In this document: in pieces, positions 18,727-27,426 of the stretch | Numbering within the stretch: position 1 is the first letter of the stretch | Layout: every line of letters begins with the position of its first letter | Source of the DNA: Paulinella micropora | Lineage: Eukaryota; Cercozoa; Imbricatea; Euglyphida; Paulinellidae | Reading direction: 5' to 3' | Assembly (NCBI GenBank): GCA_019918135.1 | Contig: WBZZ01001384.1 | Coordinates: 47,501-111,500, forward strand | Length of the DNA: 64,000 bases | Position numbers and translations under genes: made by a program | The notes under the pieces: generated by a model | Database searches by the model: none | What the model saw: only the letters and a program-made list of their open reading frames with translations | Told to the model about the DNA's origin: nothing

Positions 18727-20124
18727 CTAGAGACATTCTCTCGGACTCGTGTGGCTTTGCTTATCAAACCATCGCTCAATCCGAGCGGCTAGGCTTGCTC
18801 GACCAAGCCACGACCCGTGAAAGCCCGGCTCCATGTGCGTAAAACTCTGTGGGAACATTGTTTGCATGTAGGGTAGATCGTAGTATGTTAGGGGGTCCTT
18901 TGCCGAAAGCAGGAAGAGAGTGCTCGGGGAGTCCAGAAGATTGTGAGAGCAGTGAGGCCAGAAACAGAAGCGATAGGGCAGAAACTTAAAATAGCAACGA
19001 CCTAGCTTTTCGTGCATCAGAAAAGCTGCAAAAAGCCTGGATACCCATGGGTTCGAGGACCCGCCGCGCCGTGTCAGGATCGACAGGATCTGTGAGAACG
19101 GCTGGCAGACTGCCCCGTACGCCAGCGTGCAGGCAGACACCGTAAGCACAGGCTCAATCAGGACGCAGGAACGGACGCGGTAGCCACCGCCATACCTGTG
19201 CAGGAAACCATGACTCACCACAGCCCCTAGAGACCAGCCCACGATACTGATTTGCAAGATGCCCAAGCTTTGCAAGTAGGCGTGCAGTCGAGCCAAGAAT
19301 CTGTCGAGGGTGACGCCCGAGCTGGTTGCGGTGAGTTCGCCAAAGTACCAAAGCGGAGCAAAGACGGGCGCCACCACCACCTCACCGGCGGGGATTGCTC
19401 GTAGCAAGTTCCAGATCGCTGCAAACTTGCAGGTGGCGCCGTGGAAGAGCAGGACGACACGTGAGCCTGGGCGCACAGGCCCCCGAATGACAAGAGGAAA
19501 ATCCGCGTCGCGGGCCTGCCAGACCACTTGTCCCTTCCAGCAGACGTAGGCGCACAGAAGCGAGTCCAATGCGTACATCACGCGATTGGTGATCCAGGGC
19601 AAGTCCAGAGCGTGGGGTCGCATCTCCCAGATGGAAGAGAAACTGCGGGCGGGCTCGCGGCCACGCGGGAAGTGACGCCTCACTGCTGTCAACAGCTTCC
19701 CCGCCAAGGCTAGCTTCCTTTTCCGCGCCTGCGCCCCGCCCCTGCCAGCGCACAGAATTTCACAAAACACTTGGCGCAGTTCCTGATCTGAGCACACCGC
19801 CAAGGCGCGGAAGTTGACAAGAGGAGCCACGGCAGCCTCGATCTGTTGCGCGTCTGCTTTCCGGAAAAATTCCAAGCACGATAGTATATCAAGATCGCTT
19901 GAATTGCTATGGCTGCGCTCAGTCCTCCAGTGTTCGATCATCCTACGATGGGCAGACCTAATATAGCTCTTCCATGCCAACTCACAAATCAGCCAGCCCG
20001 TGAGCGTGGCCCACGCCAAGAGCCTGAGCAACGCCGAGCAAGAGGACGAAACTAAGAAATACACGTCCGACAAGACCAGAAACAACGTCAGCCCAAGCGA
20101 CAACCCCTCGTACAGACCCGCCAT
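18727..20124 (-). CDS. Membrane-anchored alpha/beta hydrolase
   Basis: 465 residues from the ATG at 20124-20122; longer versions use only non-ATG starts. Two hydrophobic segments near the N-terminus (about 8-30 and 32-50) suggest membrane anchoring. The hydrolase core begins at about residue 220 with VVLLFHG, the oxyanion-hole HG. The nucleophile elbow is GWSLGA (Ser about 298). An acid residue is seen in LLSAKDPLTYY (Asp about 410) and a late histidine in EPGFHGSW (His about 436), so the Ser-Asp-His triad order is complete. The reaction is probably ester or lipid hydrolysis; the substrate is unknown. It is divergent from the gene at 20241, with about 115 bases between start codons. The last codons lie close to a CT-rich R1-like tail. 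Confidence 0.75.
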   Translation of the reverse strand: MAGLYEGLSLGLTLFLVLSDVYFLVSSSCSALLRLLAWATLTGWLICELAWKSYIRSAHRRMIEHWRTERSHSNSSDLDILSCLEFFRKADAQQIEAAVAPLVNFRALAVCSDQELRQVFCEILCAGRGGAQARKRKLALAGKLLTAVRRHFPRGREPARSFSSIWEMRPHALDLPWITNRVMYALDSLLCAYVCWKGQVVWQARDADFPLVIRGPVRPGSRVVLLFHGATCKFAAIWNLLRAIPAGEVVVAPVFAPLWYFGELTATSSGVTLDRFLARLHAYLQSLGILQISIVGWSLGAVVSHGFLHRYGGGYRVRSCVLIEPVLTVSACTLAYGAVCQPFSQILSILTRRGGSSNPWVSRLFAAFLMHEKLGRCYFKFLPYRFCFWPHCSHNLLDSPSTLFLLSAKDPLTYYDLPYMQTMFPQSFTHMEPGFHGSWLGRASLAARIERWFDKQSHTSPRECL

Positions 20125-20240
20125 GGCCGCAGATTTCCAACAGAAAGAGAAAGGGCCAGAGAGAGGGAAGAACTCTTTAATAAAAAACAACTATTGGTAA
20201 TAGTAACTAAAAAGAGAGAGAGGAAAGGAAGCTATTTGAG

Positions 20241-21101
20241 ATGGAAACAATAATTGAAGAGGAGGTTCTCGCGGGAGTCCCCCCGACAGCAAACGATCAC
20301 CGCCCGTGTGCTCTCGCCAATTCTGAATTGGAGAAAATAGCGCTGTCGAGGGGCATGGCCGACCGCGAGTCCCGCCTATCCAAGTGGCGGCGGTGGGTTT
20401 TTGTTTGGCTCTCCGGCTTCGGCCCGTCAGGCTGTGCGTTCGCAGTAGCGATGTTTAACGATGCACACGCCAACTGGAAAATGACGGGACTGGAGTCTAT
20501 CCTCTGGGTTTCGATTCCGTGCATGATTCTCCAGGTCTTGTGCTTTATCGGGGGGATTCGCCTGTCTGCAAAACTGGGATTTCTCATCATGGGCCACGGT
20601 TCGTCCCTGAGAAAGAAGGAAGCGCTTTTAAGCAACTGGTCCAATACCGCCATCTGCGGCGCTCTGCTCTTTACCATCACCTTTGCTATGCTTCCCGCTT
20701 TGCCGAAAAACGACGGACTGCAATCTTCTTTCATCACACAATATTACGTGCTCTGGACGTGGATGGCATCGGGCAACACGTGGTTTGCTCTTATGCTCAG
20801 TGGCGTAGCCTCGCTGTTTCTCGGAGCGTACGATGAAAAGGAGTCGTTGCAGTTTATGGCTCGTTTCCAGACACCGCTTGGGGCACCCGTATTTACCACT
20901 CTCCTGGGCATTATGTTTCTCTATATGTCTGCCTCTCTGTATGTGTGGGAGGTGTACGGAAAAGTGGCGGGAGGCACGGTGTGCCTGATCTGGCCCTTTG
21001 GCATTTTCGGAGTCGTCAATGAAGGTTGGCAGATGGCTTTCTGGCACCCCATTGAGTTACAAAACCCCCCGCCCCCACCGCCGGGGGTTGCACCCTTCTG
21101 A
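20241..21101 (+). CDS. Polytopic membrane protein, function unknown
   Basis: 286 residues starting at a clear ATG. About six hydrophobic segments lie at roughly 51-71, 85-106, 136-154, 165-197 (probably two), 214-236 and 244-262. The soluble N-terminal 45 residues are acidic, and the C-terminal tail is a Pro run (NPPPPPPG). A few charged loops (YDEKESLQF) separate the helices. I recognise no transporter or receptor motif. It shares a short intergenic region with the membrane hydrolase on the opposite strand, so co-regulation is possible. Confidence 0.65.
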   Translation: METIIEEEVLAGVPPTANDHRPCALANSELEKIALSRGMADRESRLSKWRRWVFVWLSGFGPSGCAFAVAMFNDAHANWKMTGLESILWVSIPCMILQVLCFIGGIRLSAKLGFLIMGHGSSLRKKEALLSNWSNTAICGALLFTITFAMLPALPKNDGLQSSFITQYYVLWTWMASGNTWFALMLSGVASLFLGAYDEKESLQFMARFQTPLGAPVFTTLLGIMFLYMSASLYVWEVYGKVAGGTVCLIWPFGIFGVVNEGWQMAFWHPIELQNPPPPPPGVAPF

Positions 21102-21421
21102 CGGGAAAGACTGGGTGAACTGTCTGTGGTACGGCCGAAAAGGCAACAAAGGTGTTTTTACTTGGTTTAAATAAACAACTAGGTTTTGCATATATTGTTT
21201 TGTTCCTTTCTTCTAGCTTCTGCACGGGCTGCGTGGCAAGCTGTGTGCTTCTCCTTCTGTTTGCCCTCCTTCTTGTCCACGTGGGAGAGGAGGGGGGGGG
21301 GGGGGAGCAGAGCACGGGGGGCGCGCAGAGGGGAGGGGGGGGGGGTGCTTCTACCCTCCCCCCTGCTCCTTCTCCATTATGTCGGACGGGTAGGAGGAGG
21401 AGGGAAAAATATAAAAAACCC

Positions 21422-23534
21422 ATGCAAGCACGGGTACTCGCAGCGACCGCCGACGACGATGAGGACCAAAACACGACGCCTCGCCTGTCTCCGCGCCTGG
21501 TAGAGGCATGCTGGCTGACTAGCACTACCACAGAGCTGTTTGAGTCCGCTGCATTGTCGACGGACAACCTGCCGTTTCTGCGCCAAGCACAGGCGTGCCA
21601 AGGGCTGTGGCTGACCATGCTCGAAAAGTCGATCCGCAGGGGCGATCTGCCACGGGCACAGAGTTTGCTACAAGCTTGGTGTGCGGAGGCTGAGGATAGT
21701 GCGAGCGCGCTCAGGAGTCTCATACCTGGCGGCCTTTTTTCGCACAAGGGGCCGGCTGGCACGGGAGTGCTGCGCCAGCGGTTGTGGGCGCTGTTGTGCC
21801 GCTTGGCGACCGATGGGGTGTGCGCTCCGCCGCTGCACGGTCCGTGGTGGAGCGGCGTGGACGCGCTAGACCAAGCACCGGCCCGTGCTATGGGACAGTA
21901 CGAGCTGGCGCAGAGGGCGCTGGCTCTGGTGCGCGAATCAGCGGTGGAGGCGAACCTGAGTGTCCTGTCGTCGATGGTGGCCCAGGCGCGCCCCGCCCCG
22001 GACATGCCGCCCTTGTTGTACGCGAGCACATGGGTCAGCTGGCTAGGCGCTGCGGGTCGCGTGTGGCAGGCCCTGCGCGCGCGTTACCCGGCGGAGAGGG
22101 TGCTCCGGTCGCTGCTGACGCAGTTGCGCGCGCCGCGGGGCTCGCCCACCCGCAAGTACCAGGTTTTCGCGCTGGAGATGCTGTTGGTGGACATTTGCAA
22201 TATGATGGAGCTCGAGCCGAGCCCGCCACATGACTACATGCTCTTCATGAGTTCGTTGGTCATGATGTTTTTGAACGTGTCGCTAGTACAGTTCGAGCGT
22301 GACGAGGTGTGGGCCATACTAGGCGACGCCAGCGACATGCTGCGGTTGTCGGATCCGAGGCGGCTCTCCGCAGCCATGGCGGCGCGATCTCCCGTGCTGC
22401 TGCACTTCTTATTGCGGCTCAACCCGCCGCCGAGTGCGCCGCGCTGCCGGGCGCTGCTAGAGATGGCGGTTTCCGTCGCGTGCATGCCGGCGAACGATGA
22501 CGACGACAGCTTTGTGGTGCAGGCGAGGTCCGTGCCGCACGCTCTGTGCCTGGCCGGCATCTTGGCACGTGAGGGCGCGTCGCTGCAAGGCGCGTGGCTC
22601 GAGAGCTGGGGGCCAGACTTTGCTGTGTCACATGCTTACTGGCACAATCTGTGGCCTCGGCTGATTGCGCAGGGGCTCAAGTCGCCCGCAGAGCTACTGG
22701 CGTACTTGGACGAGCTGTGCGATGACGCGTGGCTGGCTAGTCTGGAAGCGGAAGAGAGCAGCAGTAAGGAACAAGACGAGAACAACGACGAGAACGAGGA
22801 ACCACAACAGGACGAGGAGGACGCGCCCGGGCCCTCGGCGGACGAGGGGGCCGAGGACCAGGCCGAGGAAAACGAGCGGGACGGGGAGCCCTGCGGTCGC
22901 TGCGAGGATTGCCGGCAGGAGGTGGCGAAGCGCCAGCTGGCGGCTGCATGCCAAGAACTGGAGGCCAAGCAGAAAGAGCTGGTCGGCGCGGAAAAGAACG
23001 CGCGGCAGCTGCGGCGCCAGAACGAAAAGCTCAGGGTGGACGCGGCCCGCGCGCGCGAAGAGTTGGAATCTGGCACAGAAGCTGCAGGCAACCCGCGCGC
23101 TGTGCACCCAGGCCAAACGCTTGCTGCGTCAGCTGCGCAAGAAAGAGGGCAAAAGCACTCGTTGTCACGAGCACAAAGACACCGGCGGGGCCGCCGCGGC
23201 CCCTACTGCCAGCAGCAGCAGCAGCAGCGCGGCGGCCTGGGTTGAGAACGTTGTGCGGCTGAACCCTGAGCTCTGGCCCGACGCGGACGACAAGGGTGCA
23301 ATAAACGCCGCGCTAGCCGCCCTCGACGGCCTGCGCGCTAAGCTCGTAGACCAGCAGGCCAAGCTGGCACGCGTGTGCTGCGCCGTTTGCCTTGAAGAGC
23401 CCAGTGAGGGCTCAGCACGAATTACCACGTTTTTTCCGTGCGGTCATAATCGGGTCTGTACCGACTGCGCTGCGCAGCTGAAGGTCTGCCCTCTGTGCAG
23501 ACGCGAAATTAGAAAATTCGTCGTGCCTGTGTGA
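21422..23534 (+). CDS. RING-finger protein with helical N-terminal domain and coiled coil (paralogue 1)
   Basis: Start chosen at 21422 (MQARVL) because the paralogue at 48476 also begins MQA. A long helical domain (about residues 1-430) is followed by an acidic linker (EENDENEEPQQDEEDAPG type), a CGRCEDC knuckle, a coiled coil and a C3HC4 RING: CCAVCLEE...FFPCGHNRVCTDC...CPLCRREI. By family this is a probable E3 ubiquitin ligase. The helical and coiled-coil part and the RING lie in two overlapping frames, with one frame change near an alternating GC tract; this is either a real mutation or a sequence slip. The paralogue has one unbroken frame. CGGTCATAATCG codes the Cys-His zinc pair, intact. 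Confidence 0.75.
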
Positions 23535-23539
23535 ACAGG

Positions 23540-23800
23540 GCGCGGGCGCGCCAAGAAAGTGCGAAAAAAAAAGAGTACGCTGAATTAAAGCTCGACAGTC
23601 TCGGTGGTGGTACGACTGGTCACGCTGCCCCGACTACACCTACGCGCTCTTCGGCATCGCCGCCCTCTTTCGCGAAAAGGCCTACGGCCCGGCTGGGCCC
23701 CTAGGCGTGGCCTCTGTGCCTTTTTAGGCCTGGGAACCAAGCACGAAATTGTCTTAGTCGCTCCGAGGTACAAAAAAAGTTTTCTTTAATAAAAGCTTGA
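23540..23800. repeat. R1 fragment (inverted) and short gene remnant
   Basis: After the RING stop come GCGCCAAGAAAGTGCGAAAA and GTACGCTGAATTAAAGCTCG, an R1 piece in inverse orientation. On the plus strand about 23600-23725 reads WWYDWSRCPDYTYALFG ... GVASVPF and then a stop, which may be the 3-prime remnant of another gene. An AATAAA-containing sequence lies at about 23787-23793. Confidence 0.4.
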
Positions 23801-23801
23801 C

Positions 23802-24150
23802 TTACTTACTTGTATACGACTCCATGGCACGGGACTCGTCCTCCTTGCACACCCCCGCAAGCCGCCGGCAAAGCTCCTCCAATTTCTGCTCGGAGCTGGC
23901 AATGTCTTGGTACACTTTGCGGCACTGCTGGCGTTGTTTGCACCAGGGCTGCCCCCCTCCCCTACTCGCTACGTGCTTTTTCCCTTGGCCTGAGCAGGCG
24001 CAGGGCCGAAGCCCTAAAGATACGATTGCGATCTACCACATCGGCGTCCAGTAGCCCGGATATTTTTAGCGTTTTGTGTAAGTCTTGTTCGAACCACTGT
24101 AGAAGCTTCTCTTCTGCTTCCCATTCGTGATCGTTATGGTTTAGCATCAA
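23802..24150 (-). CDS. Small helical protein, function unknown
   Basis: Starts at the ATG at 24150, overlapping the stop of the LRR gene (ATGA-type overlap). It reads WEAEEKLLQWFEQDLHKTLK, then ADVVDRNRIFRASALRLLRP, and ends with a helical EQKLEELCRRLAGVCKE segment and SYTSK. The two parts are in different frames, with one frame change around a poly-C tract, a place where sequence slips are common. Amphipathic helices dominate; no family is recognised. The downstream side has TTTAATAAAAGC on the plus strand. Confidence 0.4.
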
Positions 24151-25034
24151 TGCAGTTTGGGCATATTTTCTAACAGCTCTGGCCTTCCGAACCCGCGGAT
24201 CAAGTCTCCCTCAGTCGCATCTTTGCTAGGGCTCAGGGACAGGATCTCCAGGTTCTCCAGCCTTAACCCCGCAATCGCCGGCAGCTCGATCGGGCCCGTG
24301 AATCTTTCTAGCCCTAGCACTCTAAGCCTAAGGTTTGCCGGGAATGCAGAAAGAAGGCACTCTCGCGTTGGCTTTCGTACCCTCAGCTGTCTTAGCCGCG
24401 GGGCCGAACCGAGAAGCGTGACATTGCCCGTGGCCTGTCTCAAGCAAAAGTCCAAGTGCAAGACTCGCAGTTTCTTGCGGTCTAGGTATCCGAGCACGTC
24501 GAAATTGATTTGGGGAAAGTTTGCTACGTGCAGAAACCTAAGCTTGCAGCCCGAGAAGACAGAGTTGTCCACGTCGTCGTCTGGGTCTCCGGTTTTCCTG
24601 ATTAGCGTTAGCTCCCTTAGCGCGGTCTGCGCTTGGAGCAGTTTCTGCAACGACACTTTTTGTAGGCCGCAGCCGATGATCGAAAGCTTAGTCAGCGAGG
24701 GACGCAGCAGCAGCAGATCCTGGCCTAGCTTTTGTCTGAACTTGTGCTGTATTTCGGGCGCAATTGTCGATATTCCTTTGATATCAAGGTGCAGCTCACG
24801 CAGTCTCTTCCGGAGGAGGGGCAGTGCCTCTGTGTTGTTTGCGTACGCCTTGAGCTCATTACGTAGGAATTCCAAGCGCAACACATTAACGCCCGCGGGC
24901 CATCTCCGGAGTTTTAGGGATGCTGTATTTGATACGACAATTTCCTCGGTTCGTAGGACACTAAGGTCGGGCCCTTCGCCTTCATCTTCCTGCAAGCGAA
25001 CGTGAAGACTCTGGAAGCTCAGCCCTGCCGCCAT
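24147..25034 (-). CDS. Leucine-rich-repeat protein
   Basis: 295 residues with irregular LRRs such as LRELHLDIKG, LTKLSIIGCGL, LRELTLIRK, LRFLHVANFPQI, LRVLHLDFCLR, LRQLRVRKP, LRVLGLERFTG and LENLEILSLSPS. The repeats (about 22-28 residues) run from about residue 85 to the end, as in the substrate-binding arc of F-box/LRR proteins. It begins only 18 bases after the stop of the F-box gene, in the same reading phase. The two are therefore either separate genes or one F-box/LRR gene divided by a stop codon. Confidence 0.65.
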   Translation of the reverse strand: MAAGLSFQSLHVRLQEDEGEGPDLSVLRTEEIVVSNTASLKLRRWPAGVNVLRLEFLRNELKAYANNTEALPLLRKRLRELHLDIKGISTIAPEIQHKFRQKLGQDLLLLRPSLTKLSIIGCGLQKVSLQKLLQAQTALRELTLIRKTGDPDDDVDNSVFSGCKLRFLHVANFPQINFDVLGYLDRKKLRVLHLDFCLRQATGNVTLLGSAPRLRQLRVRKPTRECLLSAFPANLRLRVLGLERFTGPIELPAIAGLRLENLEILSLSPSKDATEGDLIRGFGRPELLENMPKLH

Positions 25035-25052
25035 TTTATACTCTGACGGTTT

Positions 25053-25379
25053 TCAGATGATGGAAGAGAATTTTACGCCCGATTCTTTCCACACGGAGTG
25101 CCAGGCCTCTAGCATGACACGACAGCTTTGGGCCATCGTGGCCGTGCTACGAAAATCTAGAGTTTGTTCAAACTCAGCCCGTGACCATGCGTCTGGATTG
25201 CGAAGCAGTTCTCGCAGCAGCTTGGAGACCGAAGCCACGCACAAGGCATCCCGCAGCTCTAGGTAGCTGAATACGCAGGGCCACACATCGGCGGGGAGTA
25301 TTGTTAAGCGCGGCTGAGCATACACAAGCACGCCGGGGCTTATCTTGCGTTTTTTCTTCGCTGGGACTGCAGCACTCAT
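25053..25379 (-). CDS. F-box protein (short)
   Basis: 108 residues from the ATG at 25379. A basic KKKRKI head, possibly a nuclear signal, is followed by an F-box: LPADVWPCVFSYLELRDALCVASVSKLLREL, with the LP start and the hydrophobic helix spacing of the family, then NPDAWSRAEF. The F-box binds Skp1 in SCF ubiquitin ligases. The C-terminal part is short, and the natural partner module (LRRs) lies directly downstream in the same phase. The upstream flank is a 400-bp CT-rich tract. Confidence 0.7.
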   Translation of the reverse strand: MSAAVPAKKKRKISPGVLVYAQPRLTILPADVWPCVFSYLELRDALCVASVSKLLRELLRNPDAWSRAEFEQTLDFRSTATMAQSCRVMLEAWHSVWKESGVKFSSII

Positions 25380-25833
25380 GCAGCTAAGCCCTTCCCCCCT
25401 CTTGTCCTCTCCCTCTCCTGCCCCCTTCTCCCTTTCCCCCCTTGGCACTCCCCTCGCGCCCCGCCCCCCCCCCCCCTCCTTGCATATCCCCCGCCTCCGT
25501 TACTGTGCAGGGGAGGGGGGGGGAGGGAAAACTTTGCTTTCCCTCCCCCTTCCCCTTTTCCCTCCCCTCCCCCCTTCCCTCCCTCCTTTCTCTCTCTCCC
25601 CCTTCCTTCCCACCTCGCGTCCTTCATTTGCCTTCAGCAACATTTTTGGCGCGCTCTTGTTCCCCAGGAAAAGATTTATTGTCAACGGTCCCGGCCCCGG
25701 CCCGGTTATTTGGCAAAAGACCAAGAAGTTGATTCTGAAATTATTAAAAAGCTTTACTAGCCCGATTGATTGCGGCCTGTAGTTAAATAGAATACTTGGT
25801 TAATAATTTATTTGAGCAATCATCTTGCGCAAA
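25380..25833. other. Polypyrimidine / poly-C intergenic stretch
   Basis: Dominated by CCCTCCC, CTTCCCC and poly-C runs on the plus strand, followed by GGTCCCGGCCCCGGCCCGGT and an AT-rich end near 25735-25830. Long open frames on both strands are due to composition. It may hold promoter elements for the F-box gene and the 3-prime end of the recombinase gene, but no specific motif is clear. Confidence 0.5.
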
Positions 25834-27363
25834 CTAGAGGGAAGGAGCTGGGGCCTCTGGCAGAGATTCCCAGAAAGCTTCCAACACGTTATCTAGAAGA
25901 ACAAGAAGCTTTTGTCTGTAGTCGCTAAAGGCGACGTAATGCTGGCGCGCTATTTTTTCGCCGTGCTCATGGTAGTTTGCGGCCAGGGCGCGAACCTTGC
26001 GCAGCTGGCCGGCCCGCGGGGGCGGGGTGGTGACGGAGGGATCTGGAGGGGGCAGCGGCGGCCCCCCGGCGTTCTGCCAGAGAAAGGTCTCGCTGAGTTT
26101 GCGCAGGTGGAAAAGGCGGAGCGTTGCGGCGCGCTCGGGCGACGCAAACCCTGTGCGGGCCAGCGAGTCGGCCAGAAGCCGCTCGAGCAGCTCTGGGCGA
26201 GCAAGCCCCGCCACCGGGGGCGGTGACCCGGGAGGGCCCCGGAGCCCAGGGTAGCGCGCGGAAAACACGAAGCCGCCTGCCGCCGCTGTCTCTTTTGCAT
26301 CGGGACCATCCTCGCGGGCCCAAAGCCGCCATTCGTCCAAGACCCGAGTGAGCAGGTAGACTTGCTGTGCGCCATCGTTGTTGGGCAGGCGGAGCCGCTG
26401 CAGGGGCAACGGCTGCTTGTACTGACGATCGTAATAGAATCGACTTGTTTTGTGAATCGCCGCCAATTCAAAGTGGTTGCTGAGATCTAGCCAATATCTG
26501 GCGGGCGTGCCGCCGCGGCGCAGCGTAACTCCAAACTGCAGTTTGCAGATGATCTCTGACCTAGGCATGGGGCACTGACTGAAAAGGCACAGCAGCAGCA
26601 AGTCTAGCAGATCCCGGTAGCGCGAGAGCCCTGGCTCTTGGCTGCGGGCCGCCTGCTGGACCAGCCCCTGCGCGAGGTCGCGCGCAGGCAAGGGCGTTCC
26701 GTACCGGGTCAAATAGCGACGCCCCGCCCAGTTGCGCGCGGCGGCCAGGTCCGCCAAGCTTACTGCGAGCTCTCTCTCCTTGGGGTGAAAGGATTGTTCC
26801 GTGTCGGCCAACATGCGCAGGTTCTTGATGGCTGCACTGAAAATCCGGGCGGCGCTTACTACCAGCGACGTACGCCGCTCCGCAGAAAGTCGCGACTGCC
26901 TCAGGCCGCCCGCGCCCCCACCGGCGCCACGCCGCCTTCTGTAATAGGCGGCGGTGGACAGGACCGGCCCGCGCAGGCTTGTCACCAAGAAAAGGCACCT
27001 TTCCCAGGACATATCCGGCTGTCTGGTCAAGTACTCGACCCGGGCCGGCAGTTGGCGGCGCAGGGTGGTGCGCCAGACGCCCTCTCTGGCACCAACAAAA
27101 ACAAGACTTGACTCTAGCGAGGGCAGCCGGTGCCTTCTGACGCGGGGCTCAGCCGCTCGGCTCAGAAACCCCAAGAACGACAGGACAGCAATCTCTGCGC
27201 CTGCTACGGCGCGGGGCCCAGACCTGACCGGACCTACTCTTTCTGCTCGAAAGGGCCTACACAGAGCCTCTACATAAAAGCGTTGCATCTCATCCTCCAA
27301 GCGGTCCCCCACGCGCCTCGTCGGCAGCGAGCCCGGCACCACTGCCAGCAAGGGCCAAGGCAT
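25834..27363 (-). CDS. Tyrosine-recombinase-like protein 1
   Basis: 509 residues. The C-terminal half carries a plausible tyrosine recombinase active site: PMPRSEIICKLQFG (Arg about 268), an internal Lys in IHKTSRFYYDRQYKQPLPL (about 305), LFHLRKLSETFLW resembling the HxxR box (about 418-421) and YHEHGEKIARQHYVAF with a candidate nucleophile Tyr about 476. The N-terminal 240 residues are Arg-rich and helical, as in a core-binding domain. This layout resembles eukaryotic Crypton-type or giant-virus recombinases, which cut and rejoin DNA at specific sites. It is intact and lies 63 bases from a second, similar gene on the same strand. I base this on motifs only. Confidence 0.5.
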   Translation of the reverse strand: MPWPLLAVVPGSLPTRRVGDRLEDEMQRFYVEALCRPFRAERVGPVRSGPRAVAGAEIAVLSFLGFLSRAAEPRVRRHRLPSLESSLVFVGAREGVWRTTLRRQLPARVEYLTRQPDMSWERCLFLVTSLRGPVLSTAAYYRRRRGAGGGAGGLRQSRLSAERRTSLVVSAARIFSAAIKNLRMLADTEQSFHPKERELAVSLADLAAARNWAGRRYLTRYGTPLPARDLAQGLVQQAARSQEPGLSRYRDLLDLLLLCLFSQCPMPRSEIICKLQFGVTLRRGGTPARYWLDLSNHFELAAIHKTSRFYYDRQYKQPLPLQRLRLPNNDGAQQVYLLTRVLDEWRLWAREDGPDAKETAAAGGFVFSARYPGLRGPPGSPPPVAGLARPELLERLLADSLARTGFASPERAATLRLFHLRKLSETFLWQNAGGPPLPPPDPSVTTPPPRAGQLRKVRALAANYHEHGEKIARQHYVAFSDYRQKLLVLLDNVLEAFWESLPEAPAPSL

Positions 27364-27426
27364 CCCTTTTCTTGCTTTCGGGGGAGGGAGGTGAGTAAGT
27401 AGAGAGTTTAAAGAATTTCAATTTTA

